Shown here piece after piece: positions 23,071 through 35,015 of a stretch of 55,899 bases of DNA; position 1 is the stretch's first letter; every line of letters starts with the position of its first letter. The stretch is from NCBI GenBank assembly GCA_015680685.1, contig MNCI01009146.1, positions 569,817 to 625,715 on the forward strand. The letters run 5' to 3'. The position numbers were made by a program, and so were the translations under genes. Origin of the DNA: Gnetum montanum (lineage: Eukaryota > Streptophyta > Gnetopsida > Gnetales > Gnetaceae). Below the pieces are notes generated by a model. That model was not told the origin of the DNA, did not search any database, and worked only from the letters and a program-made list of their open reading frames with translations.

Positions 23071-24330
23071 TTCTGAAGAGAAACATCCTCTTGCAGATAT
23101 GAGAATGCATCTTTCATTGACATGGATGAAGATGCAGATAATTCTATCGAACAGGACACCCAAACCAGAGCTAGGAGGATTCACAGAATGCTACATCATA
23201 TAACAATGGTAGATTTAAATGGTGATTATGAGTTGGAATCGGAAAATGAAGATTTTCTCCTTTAAGTTCATACGAGATTCATTTAGCCATGGTTATGTGA
23301 AGGTTGATATATTTGACTTGTTCCTGTTATCAAATGTCATCAACGACATCATTATCCTCCTAGGATGTGAACTTAGAGTGGATACACTTTTCTTTTGTGT
23401 AGTCTTCAGTTTTTGCATGTTTAATTTTATTAGGCTATTTCATGCACCTTGTGAACGTATCGAGTTGGGAAACATGGGATAAATGACCGTTACATGAACC
23501 CACACTGTAGTAGACCAGAAATAAACTGCTCTCCAATCTTCGCGCTGTGGGAAAATCCCATACCAAAATCCAGACTAGGATATTATACAAATTCAAATCA
23601 TTTACTACAGACATTTTGTCAAACACTTGTTATGCAAACTCCATTTCTCCAATTTTTCTTCATACATGGCGACAAGCTGCTAGCGACGAAGCCATTGCAG
23701 GCCACCAACGAACTACAATAGACCTAGCACAAGTAGCCACAACAAAACTAAAATCAGTAGATGAGGCAGGCCTGGCACAGAGCATCAACATGGAAACCAA
23801 CACAGTGAGGTAGACAAGAATAGTGTGGAGCAGCAGCGCAATGGAGGCTGAGTGGTGGTGGAATGGTGGCAGTTACACTGCGAGACCTGATGTTGGACTA
23901 CAATTTTCGAGGAGGCACCGTGGCCATGGGTCTAGTAAATTGGCTTTTGTTACGGTGTAAAATTTTCTCTTTGCACTGGTCTAGCAACAGAGCAGTAACA
24001 ACTCTCTCTGGAGGGGAGCCCTGCAAGAGCCCTCACTCCTATGAAAAGGGAGAGACACAAAGACAAGGAGCGGGAGTGAGACCGTGATAGAGATAGAGAC
24101 AGAGATGGTGCTTCATGGCCGTTGCCGATGATGACGATTATGGTGGTGGCAGTTCATGGCCGTTGCAGCCCTTGAAAGGCAGATACTACCGAATCTTTGA
24201 TTGCAAAAGCATTGAAAAGGAATTTTTCAATTTTACAAAAACATATCTCTTTTGCACCGGACATGATGAAAATATTAACCAAGTGCCAAAGACTCTAGTC
24301 AAGATCAAGCCTTGCACAGGATGACAAATC
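23071..24330. other. Unassigned, G+C-richer stretch, perhaps captured host DNA
   Basis: The first part (to about 23480) may be the degraded 3' end and 3' UTR of the F-box-like copy. From about 23500 the base composition differs from neighbours. It contains a repeated TTCATGGCCGTTGC (near 24112 and 24150) and a run encoding alternating Arg/Asp (K-R-E-R-H-K-D-K-E-R-E, then R-D-R-D-R-D-R-D) at 24040-24105, as in some RNA-processing proteins. I recognise no complete gene. Confidence 0.35.
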
Positions 24331-26100
24331 CAGAGCATCTATCATATCAAATTTAGCCAAAATTGAACTTGTTATTACAAGTAGTTCTTTTTGTTTTTAT
24401 ACATTTTTTTTGGAAGCCTATGGAATTCTTGTCTACTACTTTGTCAAATATATGTATATATTATTATCATTTATAAAAGGTGAATTTGTGCAACAATTGT
24501 TCAAAATCCCATGTGAATTGAACACTTGTCAATTGAAATGGTGGTTATAACCACCATCAAGGCCACTTGTCAACTATATCCTTTTTGTCTCCACAATGGC
24601 CACTTGTCAACTAAATGGGACACTTGTCAACTATAACTTTTTTATCTCCATGGTGACCACTTGGCAACTGAATGAAGACACTTGAAAAAGGAATGAAGAC
24701 ACTTGGCAACTAAATGAGACACTTGTCACCCATAGATTTTTTCTCTCTATGGTGGTTATAACCACCCAAGATATTTTGTAACTTACCTACCTACCTTTGA
24801 ACCCTATTAAAAGGCTTCAGGGGTCAAGGAGAAAAAATCACCACTGGAGGTCTCACATCACACACTTGGGGGGAAGGTCTCACATATCACTTGGGATCTC
24901 ATTTTTGGATCACACTTGGGCTCTTACTTGGAGACACACTTTGAGTCTTGGGAGAAGAGCATTGTAAATAAGAAATTGTGAACGATTGCTTGTAAGATGG
25001 CTTGCTAAAGAAAAGATTTCAGCCTCTTCGTAATAGTCCTGTGAGTTATGTTTTTTATTTTTTATTTTGTTTAAATTGTTTAGCTAGTGGTTTAGATAGT
25101 ATCATCCTTGGCAAGTAATTTTGGTATTTTTAGATTGCCCTTATTGTTCTTATTGCCCGATAGAAAATTTGTATTAAACTTTTGCCATAGAAGTGCTTAT
25201 GTTTGAAAGCCTTAAGAGCATTTTAGTAGTGAATTTGGTTATTGTGCAACATATAAGAACTTCTATTGAGATTTTTGTAAGAGAGCCTCTACGTGTAGTC
25301 ATGCCATTGAACGATTCAATAGTCAAGAGGGTTTAGAAAATCTTTGGTATTTTGATGGGACCAGAATAGCTTCTTTCTATCTTGAAAGTGAATCTCCGTG
25401 GTATTTAAATCAGAAATTGTCAAGTCTTTTGAAGGTTCTATTGAATGCAATTGTTGACATCCATTATCTAGCCAAAATGGAGTCTCGTACGTGGTAGTTT
25501 ACACAATAATTTTTTTGTAGCATAGTAGGATTGTCTTGAAGAAATTGCTTATTTGAGCCTTGGAAGTTTGAACAATTCGTAGATATTGAATTTGGGATAA
25601 CTTTATTGTGAAGTTTTTACTCGTGTCATTTTACCTTATTTAAATATTTGAGGTCTACACAAATATGCTTTCTTTTCTGTTTATTTCCGTTGAATCTTGC
25701 TCTATTTCTAGTTTTCTTGTGGAACTATCTCTTTCTCTGGGGAAAATTAGAAGTAGATTTGTGGAGTTGTGCTCAAATGTTTTTACAAAATTTTATTTGT
25801 TACAAGTAGGTATTATAAGGACCGCGAAGACTAGGCAATTGAAAAAAATAGGAACTCTCAACAACTCACAGTACTTGGCAAATTTGGCTGAATCTCTTTA
25901 AGATAAGTCATTTGTAGTTTACACACAACGCAGTTGTTTCATATTTCACAACCGCACACCGTAACAACATACACACATACTCACTTTAACTACTGAGTCT
26001 ATTTGGAGGTATCTAGGCCTTGGTGTTGCCAGAGACCAGCAAGCACCTAAATCCTATTCGAGGACACTAGTTGGCAGTCACGTCCCAAATGATCACGAAC
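24331..26100 (+). repeat. LTR-like region with palindromes
   Basis: The perfect 16-bp palindrome GGTGGTTATAACCACC occurs at 24540-24555 and 24751-24766. Between them CACTTGTCAACT-type words recur about seven times. A TATA-like TATTAAAAGG follows near 24806, then a G+T-rich leader with repeated TCACACTTGGG words (24840-24920). This looks like the promoter half of an LTR. No PBS, PPT or target duplication could be fixed; a TTGGTGTTGCCAGAGA near 26019 weakly resembles a tRNA-Asp primer site. No gene seen. Confidence 0.4.
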
Positions 26101-26104
26101 ACTT

Positions 26105-26760
26105 AGATATTTTCAAAAATAGATCTAAGGTCAAGGTACCATTAGGTTCACATCAAAGAGAAGGATGTCTTCAAGACAATCTTGAGGACATAGTATTTAC
26201 ATTATGAGTTCATGGTTCTACCTTTTAGACTTTCTAATGCTCCTATAGTATTCATGCATCTCATAAATAGTGTGATGAGATCATTCTTGGATCATTTTAT
26301 CATTGTGTTTATTGATGACATATTGATGCACTTAGTATATTTTATTTGTTTAATCTTTAAATTTTTCATTTTGATATTCTGAGATTTAATTTTTAGGACA
26401 TGTTTTTTTAGAGATTGGTATAGTAGTGTACCTTATCAAGATACCAACTATTAGGGATTGCCCTATACTTGAGTATTTTTATGAGGTTCTAAATTTCCTT
26501 GTATTGATAGGTTATTATATAATATTTGTTGAAAACTTCTTCTACATTTCTTTATCACTCATAAAGTTGTTGTAGAAGGATATTGGATTCTTCTAAAAAG
26601 CACATTATTAGGCTACTTTTATTCAACTCAAGGGTAGACTAATTTCAAATCCTTTTTTGATTTCAACTATTTTGGATAAATCATTTGATGTTGGCATTGA
26701 TGTGTTAAGTAAAGGTTATGGGGTAGAAAATCTTGCTGAACCAATTAACAATAGGAAGAG
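26105..26760 (+). pseudogene. E4 reverse transcriptase core, resumed
   Basis: Continues the RT begun at 22085: I-F-S-K-(frameshift)-I-D-L-R-S-R-Y-H-Q-V, [24 protein letters not shown] and the active-site motif FIDDILMH (26105-26340). After about 60 bp, the connection region G-Y-Y-x-I-F-V-E-N-F-S appears at 26505-26545, then an RNase H start near 26690 (F-D-V-G-I-D-V-L-S). Frameshifts are present, but the YxDD-type box (F-I-D-D) is intact. Confidence 0.75.
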
Positions 26761-28097
26761 ATGACAATTGATGATATTGGACGATTAGAATCCATGACTT
26801 GTAGAAATTATCAATCCTCTCATTTCAGAGAATACAAGCATGAATAAGTAGCAAAATCAAATGAATTAGGAGATTCAAATAGAGATGTTAATGATAGAAA
26901 ATGTAAGGAATAGTTGCAATCTACCAAGGTACTCTATGATGCAGAACGTCATCTAAAACTTCAATAATCATGTCATTACTTAGGAGCAAAAAAGGTAACA
27001 AATGATAAGTATAATTTTAATTCCTTAACTTACTAAAATTGGTTTTTTCTTGGTTAATACTAGTAATAAGAAAATTTGTTGAATGGGTTCTATTGGAAAT
27101 CTTTATAAATCCAAAGAAATCCTCACTCAATCTTACAAGATGTTGAGCTACAAATAAAGAAAAATGACCATAAAAGTTATATTGTACATTGGATTAAATT
27201 ATCAGGAATTGAAAACACATAAGGCAAGGTTTCGTAAGCTTAACTATTTCATTCTTTTATAAAGGATCATCTCACTACCATTAAAACATATATTCCTTGG
27301 TCAAAGATTGATTTCTACATTGGTATTAGAATATGTTGTTGCCTTTTCTTTCATATAGTCCCATAATTTTAAAAGGATTATTGATGATTAAAGTATCAAG
27401 TAGGTTAAGTTCTTAACAATAATTCATAAATCATTCTAGGAAGACAATATTATAAAGAGGTTTCTTTGTTGATAATCTACTATCTACATTGAAAATATTG
27501 GAATTATGGATAGTACTAAAGGGATACTTTGGTTTCCAAATGTCTCCACACTTGATCTAAGTATTATTATGTAGATGATTATTGATGCAAAAGTTGATGT
27601 TGGTTCCATTCTATATTTTTGGGATGCATCTCTACAAGAAACAAGATGATCCTTAAAGACTCATGAAGAAAATACCATTCTCTCTACATCATATGCTTTA
27701 TGTTTGGAAAAACTAGGAAGAAGTCTAGAAAATATGTAGGGGGAGTCTTTTGAGACTCTTAACAAAAAGACACTCAATTAGCAAGACTTCCCATTCTAGC
27801 ACTCATAGAAAATGAGTAAGAAGGGGTTTATTCATATTGGATTTTGGTAAAGTATCTAAGGTGAAAGTGTAAGTTAATTTTAATCAAGCTGCATTTGAAT
27901 AAGTTACCTTGAGATGTATCTCTTGGTGTTGGTACCTAAAATTGACATGGCTATATACTATTGCTTTATGGACATCTATTAAGGATATGATTACTTTCTT
28001 TGATCATTCTTGTGGATATTGGATCTAAGGTCTTTAAAGTTGTATGTACTATTGCAGTCTCCCTAAATTGAGTTGTGTTATCCTTTTGTTGATGTTC
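26761..28097 (+). other. Decayed 3' part of a copia-like insertion
   Basis: AT-rich and lacking a domain I can name. It is assigned to an insertion in E4 because it separates the E4 RNase H from its integrase and ends in a polypurine tract followed by an LTR start. No RT motif is visible, so the inserted element has lost most of its body. Confidence 0.3.
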
Positions 28098-29690
28098 AAA
28101 AAGGGGGAGAGTGTGTTGGTGAAGATTATTTATGAGATATTGCTAATAGATCATATATGGTAAAGACTATTTGTTGTGACTTGGTTTTCTATTTTTATGT
28201 TGATATATTCTCTATACTTATTTGACTACTTTAGATTTCATATTTTTGGCATATTTAGTATATAGTGTTGCTTTGTTACTAATGGCTATTATTCAGGACA
28301 TATTTTTGGCTACATATTTTTTCTTATGACATGATGCTTCAAATACAAGATACTTGATCTTCAATGCTTAGCCTTTGGAGTTTAGCCTTTGTTTCATAAT
28401 GGAAATATTCTTGGCCAACAATTAAAAGGGTTTGTTAATGTTCTTATGTGCTTCATAGATTATTTGGTTTTGAGTTGCATTATGGATAGATATGGGCAAC
28501 TCTTAATGGAAGTTCCTTATCCCTATGAAAGAGTGATGAAGGATGTATATCCTTTAATTGCTATCCTTTCCCTTTTCATCCTTAGCTATATATATATATA
28601 TATTTGTGCTTATCATATGATGTTATTTTGTTTACCCATTTTCTCAAGTTTTTGACATCATTAAAAAGATGAAGATTATTAACCTTTTGGTATTTCAAAA
28701 CCTTGGAGAATGGAGTAAGTGGAAAATGTGCTTTTGGAATCTTTTAGGACATGGAAAAGATAAGAGATTGACAAGAGCATGATGAGATCAAGACAATGAG
28801 AATATTGAGAGCAAGATAAGAGTTAAGTTATCAATATGAAGTAACAAAGTCTCAACCAAGATTGCAAGAGTTTGGAGAAGTCATATGGATGCATGAAGTT
28901 AAAAGGAGATTTTTTGGTAGTAGTTAAGACATTGTGGAGGAACAACAATTGTCCTTGTTAAGAAGTCTAGATCTTAAGTGAGATGTCCCAAAAAGAAAGT
29001 AGATATCCTGAGTATAGTTGAGATGTCCCATGTGAGATGTTCCAACTCAAGTAAGACATCCCACCTACAAGCATATGAAATTCAGTGAGACATGCCAAGC
29101 TTGAATGAGAAGTCCCAACTTGCCATTTTCTAGCCATTGTATGAACTACAATGCTTATTGAACAGTGAAAAGAATTTTAAAATAGATGAGATCTTTATGA
29201 AAAGAACAAGCATTATTCATATAAATATTTTCTTCATTGTACACATCTTCTAAATTAATTTATTTTTTATTCTTTATCTATTGTGATTTGTACTAGAATT
29301 GTTGAGAGTCTTGAAGCAAGGAATCTATAATTTGAGTACATTCTCTTGTTGATATTTTATTTCTCTATTTGTATTCCCTATGAAGTTGATGTGCTTCTTG
29401 TGAGAAGGCATCCCTTCAGCTTGTTGAGACCTTGAGGGATTGTATATTTTTCTTGATAGAAAACATTCCATACAAAGCTTAAGTTATTGTAAAGGTTGTG
29501 GGATCCTTGAAATCATATTTTGAGCTTGTTGGAACCTTATGGGGTTCGGTGTGTTTATGTGTGAAAACATGACTTATGGAGCTCAAACCTTGTAAAGGTT
29601 GTGATATTCTTGAAACCAAATTTTTGAAGAAATAAAGTCCAGATATGTGCAAGGATTTTACCCCCTAAGTGTGGATGTATTCAAGTTGGA
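28098..29690 (+). repeat. PPT and probable copia-type 3' LTR
   Basis: AAAAAGGGGGAGAG at 28098-28111 is followed by TGTGTTGGTG, the usual look of the 3' end of SIRE-like copia elements. Inside the LTR, GTGAGATGTCCCA-like words recur at 28975-29110. A ~90-bp imperfect repeat (AAAGGTTGTG followed by TCCTTGAAATC or TTCTTGAAACC) lies at 29490-29620. The right end lies somewhere in 29640-29700 and is not fixed. Confidence 0.5.
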
Positions 29691-30024
29691 GAACTAGGTA
29701 CTTTTGTGTGCAATTTTGGTTTTAATTGGTGAATGTTATTCAACCCTCCTTGTAAGTTCTCAATCTTCAATAAGAAGTGATATTTGCCTTGAAGATTTAG
29801 TATCATGATTTTCTTAATGAAAGGTTGATAATTTGGATGGATAAAAAAGGGATATAGTACCTTATGAATCATCCATAGTTGAATTTGCATTAGAGGAGGT
29901 GGGTTAAATTATTGCCTTATTTTGATATTTTTATCTAATATCAAATAGAAAAAATTAACCTTGTCATGAATTCATCTAGTATTACATACAAAAAAGTATC
30001 AAATAGACTAATAATTCATTATTA
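29691..30024. other. No gene recognised
   Basis: AT-rich. It lies between the copia-like LTR and the E4 integrase, and may contain part of the E4 spacer between RNase H and integrase. Confidence 0.3.
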
Positions 30025-30715
30025 GTAGTGGATGCACTTGGATTACTTCATCATAAGGATTAGGTATGCATTTCTAATTTCTTACAATAGTATCTCTTGA
30101 AGGAAGCTCATGTTAGTAGGCTTTAGATGCATCCTAGTAGCAATATGATGCATTAGATGTTGAAGAAGTTGTACTAGTTATCAAACATGAAGAAGAAGGT
30201 TGGAGAATTCATGAAAAGATGCTTAATCTACTAGCAGGTTAAGCTTGAGCATGATGACTAGGTGACTACTTGTACCCTCATACTATTCTAGAGTGAAAGT
30301 TTGAGGTGATAGATATGAATTTTAGTACTAATTTACCTCATACTATAGGTGAAACAAGTGCTATTCTCCTTGTTGTTGACTTATTAATCAAGGTATAGCA
30401 TTTTCTTACTATGATAATTATAATTAATGTAGAGGATGTTGCACAATGTTTTATCTTTAATATTATTTGATTACATGGCATTCCTACCAAATTATATTAA
30501 ATTATGATGCTAAATTTATTTCTTAATTTTGGAAAGAATTCATGGATAGTTTTGGCATCAAGATGAATTTGAGTTTGGTGTATTATCAATAGACAGCTGA
30601 GCAAGTTAAGAGAGTCAACCAAGTTTTGAAGAACATGCTTTGGTCTTGTGCCTTATAATTTTTATATATTTGGAATTCTCTATTATAATTGGTAGAGTTT
30701 TCCTATAACAATACC
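30025..30715 (+). pseudogene. E4 integrase, first part
   Basis: Plus-strand integrase in decayed frames. It shows K-E-A-H-V-S-R-L-x-M-H-P (zinc region, about 30098), M-K-K-K-V-G-E-F, QVKLEHDD, D-M-N-F-S-T-N-L-P (catalytic start, about 30317), the V-V-D-L-L-I-K block, LHGIPTK (about 30475) and F-W-K-E-F. It reads W-N-S-L-L and then the F-S-Y-N-N-T block up to 30715, where E5 begins. ATACC (30711-30715) is the target duplication. Confidence 0.75.
30711..30715. repeat. E5 target-site duplication, left
   Basis: ATACC immediately before the LTR start TGTAATGACG. The same five bases follow the other LTR at 47908. Confidence 0.9.
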
Positions 30716-32261
30716 TGTAATGACGAAAAATGTCGGTAGTTGGAAAATACCAAACAAAAATCCGTGTACACAGTCTTAACCATGAATCCGTGCAAGGGCC
30801 GTGCTGGAGAAAACGAATCCATGGTGCCCTGAACGGTCTTGTCGATTAGACAGGGACTTACTCAATCAGTAAATTGATGAATATTATAGATATTCCATGA
30901 AACAACTTGATTCGGTGAATCATAAAAGGAGTAGAAAACGATGTAGATAAATTGAAATAACGACAATGTCAACACGACAAGGAGGGTCAGATTTAAGAAA
31001 AATGCTCAATTCCAAGATCTGTGCTTTGACCCGAAAACTGAGTATATTGTATACGAAGTTCCAATAGAAAACTCTGCTTATCTTGTGCGAAGCATACATA
31101 AAATAACAAGAAAACTGTTCAACAAGGAGTACAGGATGAAGTTTGGTCTACCTTGTAAGCCAAAGATGGGATGCATGGAAGGTCAAGCCTGAATGTTTAT
31201 CGATCAACTGTTTCTGATCAATAGATCTTGCCAACTACACCAGATGATCTCTTGATCTCTGATCTGTTCCCTCTACCTTTGGTAGTCTCTGCTCAAACTG
31301 CCAATGATCGCCAATGGAGAGAACTGTATTTTTTGCCAAAGGACTGATTGCTCCTACTGTTAATGCTCAAAATGTCTTCTATCTCTGCTAAATGATGATG
31401 CCCCCGAACATAAGCTGAATCTCCCCCTTTTCTTCGCCAACTGGAGCATTTATATGTTCGATAGTACGTGGAGAAGGCACGACCTTGGTGACACGTGTCT
31501 TGAACTTTTAGAATGTCGTTGACTTGGCAAACTTTGTGTTGAAACTAGTCATGTCGCATCACGAATCTGGAACCAATGGCAAAGTACGCTGTCAACCACT
31601 TCCGCTGAAGCTGCTTAATAATTACGCACACTACGCACAATATGCTCATCATTGTATCGCGCGTGTGAATGGCAGGTGTGTATTGGGTACTATTTTAGTT
31701 GGCTTTATGCTGTATTATGCTTGTTTACACTGCATCGCATGGCAGAGCGTAATAGAGCATGGGAGTAGTTGATTCTAGCTATTTTACGCTTATTTACACC
31801 GCAAAGCGTAATAGAGCGTAAATAATGGTCAACTTTTACAATAAATTACGCTTGTCTACGCTACATAGCGTAATAAGCGTAAAGTGACCAATCTGCAAAA
31901 AGGAGGAAATCAGTTTGTCGTGCTTTCTTGGACTCTGACTTTGACTTCTTGGAAGCTCATTACGCTGCTCTACGTAATCGAAGCATAAACTTGGGCCTGA
32001 ATAAAAGACTTGGTTGAATATGTGACAAGTCTTTCTGATATCAGGTTATGTTAAACAGAGTTACGCTGAGCAACACTACGCTATGTTGCGTAATATAGCG
32101 TAAAGACAGAAAACAAAGTAAGGTCCAAATTTGCAGGAAACTTGGAGACTCGATGCTACGCGCCTCTTTTCCTTGTTCTGTCTTCTAGATTTCTATCACG
32201 AACCTTCGTTTGAATCGTGAATCTTTGCCTGAGGCCGATTCGCAATTTCTATGGTGTTTCA
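30716..32261 (-). repeat. E5 3' LTR
   Basis: 1,546 bp. On the plus strand it runs from TGTAATGACG to GGTGTTTCA. The section 31670-32110 is crowded with TTACGC and GCGTAA words in opposing pairs, for example TTACGCTTATTTACACCGCAAAGCGTAA as arms TTACGCT/AGCGTAA (about 31788-31813). The partner LTR lies at 46360-47907. Confidence 0.93.
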
Positions 32262-32275
32262 ATGGCCCCTCTTTG
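32262..32275 (-). promoter_or_regulatory. E5 polypurine tract
   Basis: The minus strand reads AAAGAGGGGCCAT just before the LTR start TGAAACACC. It is shared with E2 and is the expected primer for plus-strand DNA synthesis. Confidence 0.8.
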
Positions 32276-33458
32276 TTGATGTTTAGAGGGCTTTCCTGAA
32301 AGACGTTGACAAAGAGTACAAAACACCAGACAGGTAAAAGTACCAACAACGTTCATCAATGATTACTCAAGTGTTGCCCTGTCAAAGCAGAAGTGCAGAA
32401 ATGAGGGAAATGGAAGAGAAAATGGTATGGTAGGAAATTCTTACAGAGGTAAGGGGAAAGAGGTTTGGGGAAGACTCAAGTGAGGTTCGAGGAAGATGCA
32501 AATGTGTGAATATAGTTTTTTTATGCATAAGCAATTAGGCTTTCTCCTGCGATTGCGTTTGCATGGAGTTATGCCGTCATTTTGTAGATGAAGGGGCTTG
32601 CATAGACGAATTGTGTTGCGTTTGCACGGTCTGGATGAGTTGTATTTCATCCATTTTGCCGACCCACTTTTTTTTTGCGTCCACTAGGCGAGTTGCGTTA
32701 CGCTGGTTCATGGACTTGATTGTAATGCAGATGCGGAAAGCGTTTCACATTTTGCGTGAGGGAAATAGATGGAATGGCTAAGGAGGGGAATAGGAGCAAG
32801 AGGCAGTATTATGAAGAAAACAAGGATGCACTCCCGAGTGGACAGGCTAACTTAAGTGGCCATCTCAAAATGCCATCTCTATTTCACCGCTCAGATGAAT
32901 GCACCTTTGAACAACATCCTCGTAGTAAGTAACCTACAACCAGAGGAGAAAATAGAGGACACCATTACTCGGTCGAATCACCGGAGAGGTTGTTGAAACA
33001 AGTACCATTTGAGGTGAGACAGAGTGAGTGGGCCATGGACGAGGAACTCTAGCTAGTGGCCAGGGTCTCAATGTTGACGCTCAGCCCAGTATATCTCTGC
33101 CAAAGAACATCAGACTCAGTGCACCTGACTGGTTTATTTAAAAAATCAACTAGGTGAATCTGTGAATCTAGAGTCTGATAGTGATGATGAGCAGAACTCC
33201 CTAAGGTCGTAGTTGATGAGAACTCCTTTGGGGCTCTGAACGGCGAAACTAACCTCTTAGAGGTGCCACCGCTGAAATGGGTGTAGTGATAGCATCTCCG
33301 AGGGGTCAGTAGTATGCCTTTCAGCACATTCAAGGAATCAGCAGAATGCCTTTGAGATAGCGATGCTGGGGCTGTCCCAACATCCCATCCCATTTGTTTT
33401 GCAGTCGCACGGAGAAGATTACGCTCTCTTGATTTGCTTGATGGTGGTCTATAGGTCC
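32276..33458 (-). other. E5 3' untranslated region
   Basis: No coding domain recognised. A minus-strand open frame at 33507-33049 begins inside the hairpin-repeat array with repeated L-R-L-K-T and has no recognisable function. Patches match the E2 3' UTR. Confidence 0.5.
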
Positions 33459-33975
33459 CAGTTTTAAGTCTTAGTAGACTGTCGTTGCTAGTTTTAAGTC
33501 TTAGCAAACCATGGTCCTAGTTTAAAGTCTAGGCGGACCGAAACGTGCTAGTTTTACATCATAGCGGATGGTGGTAGAGCTAATTTATGGTCTCAGTAGA
33601 CCGTGCTGTGGATGCCAGTTTCATATCGTGACCCAGGGACAAATCTGTGCTAGTTTTTCGTCTTAGTAGACGTACACTCACCTGTGCCAGTTTTATGTCC
33701 TGGCAGATAGCCGGTGCCAGTTTAGCGTCATGGCGGACATGTGCAGGAAATACCAGTTTTACGTCTTGGCAGACCTGTACAACACTGCCAGTTTTACATC
33801 GTAGAGGATGGTTATAACTTGCTAGTTTTACGTCGTGGCGGACGATTGTTGCCAGTTTAGCATCGTGGCGGATGTGTGAAGCGAATGTTAGTTTTACATC
33901 ATAGTAGACGATTGTTGCCAGTTTAGCGTCGTAGCAGACGATTGTTGCCAGTTTAGCATCGTAGTAGACGATTGT
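33459..33975. repeat. E5 hairpin-unit array, 16 units
   Basis: Units start near 33459, 33488, 33517, 33548, 33580, 33615, 33650, 33687, 33717, 33753, 33788, 33822, 33852, 33888, 33918 and 33948, a spacing of 29-37 bp and often 30. Each is C(T/C)AGTTTTA plus a 4-base arm, 6 bases and a 4-base arm. Perfect stems include AGTC/GACT (first), CATC/GATG (4th, 11th, 13th), GGTC/GACC (5th) and CGTC/GACG (7th, 12th, 15th). The array begins about 30 bp beyond the pol stop codon. The minus strand is open across it (34023-33580), giving a YYDAKLATIV-like repeat. Confidence 0.9.
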
Positions 33976-34007
33976 TGCCATGCCTGATGTTAACACTGGA
34001 TATGTAG

Positions 34008-35012
34008 CTAAATGTAGTACCACTTCAGATATATATGATTCACGGGATTCGGTAACTCGTTGCCGTTGATATCTGCTAGCTTGAATGCGCCATTGCCATA
34101 CACATCAACTACCAAGAAAGGGCCTTCCCAGTTTGTAGAGAACTTGCCTACTAGTTTGCGAATGGCCTTGAGAACTAAATCTCCCTTCTTGATAGGACGT
34201 TGTTGAGGATTATGATGATGCTTCTGCCTCTTCTTATCTTGATACTTTTTGATGGTATCAAGAGTTTGTATTCGCTTCTCCTCTACTAAATCCAAATCCA
34301 TGATCCGAGACTCTGTGTATTGAGCCTCATTTATAATCGTGGAGAGGACCATCCACAGAGAAGGAACCTGTAATTCGAGAGGCAACATCACCTCAGATCC
34401 ATAGACTAGGCTATAGGGTGTACTGTCTGTAGTTGTTCTGCATGTGGTACGATACGTCCATAGCACATAGAGGATCTTTTCACGCCACCATCTCTTGTTG
34501 CTGTCGAGCATTTTCTTGAGCAGGTTGATAATGACCTTGTTTGTTGCTTCAGCTTAATCGTTCGCTTGCGGGTAATAGGGTGAGGAAAAAGATTGTTTAA
34601 TACTGAGGCTATTACAAAAGGATTTGGTTTCTAGACTGCTAAACTATGGCCCATTGTTGATCATGATAGTCATTGGAAGACCAAATCTCGTTACAATGTT
34701 ATCTAGAATGAAATGACAGATCTGTTGAGACGTGATCTTTCACAGAGGAATGGCTTCCACCCACTTCGTGAAATACTCAGTAGCGGTGATTATGAAGCTA
34801 TGACCTACGAAAGATTTCAGTGTGATAGGTCCTATAATGTCTAGTCCCCATCTTTGAAAGGACCATGTGATCTGAGTCGTGTGTAGTTCTGTAGGCAACA
34901 CATGTATAAGGTTTGCGTAATTTTGACACGTGTCACATTTTTTAACCTTTGTAAGACAATATTTTTCCATGTACAACCAATAATATCCTAAGAAATGGAT
35001 TTTAGAAGCCAT
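34008..35012 (-). pseudogene. E5 integrase
   Basis: Inserts the element's cDNA. The zinc-binding region reads LGYYWLYM, C-L-T-K-V-K-K-C-D-T-C-Q (about 34985-34920). The core starts GLDIIGPITLK with the first catalytic aspartate (about 34840) and EYFTKWVEAIPL. A frameshifted stretch (34735-34512) covers the middle of the core. The last part (34511-34008) has W-R-T-Y-R-T-T-C-R-T-T-T-x-x-T-P-Y-S-L-V-Y-G, K-K-R-Q-K-H-H-H and W-E-G-P-F-L-V-V-D-V. The stop at 34008 closes pol. No chromodomain follows, as expected for Tat elements. Confidence 0.85.
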
Positions 35013-35015
35013 AAC

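Noticed and set aside
26019-26034. TTGGTGTTGCCAGAGA as a tRNA-Asp primer-binding site
   Set aside because: It lacks several conserved positions and no coding region of a plus-strand element follows directly.
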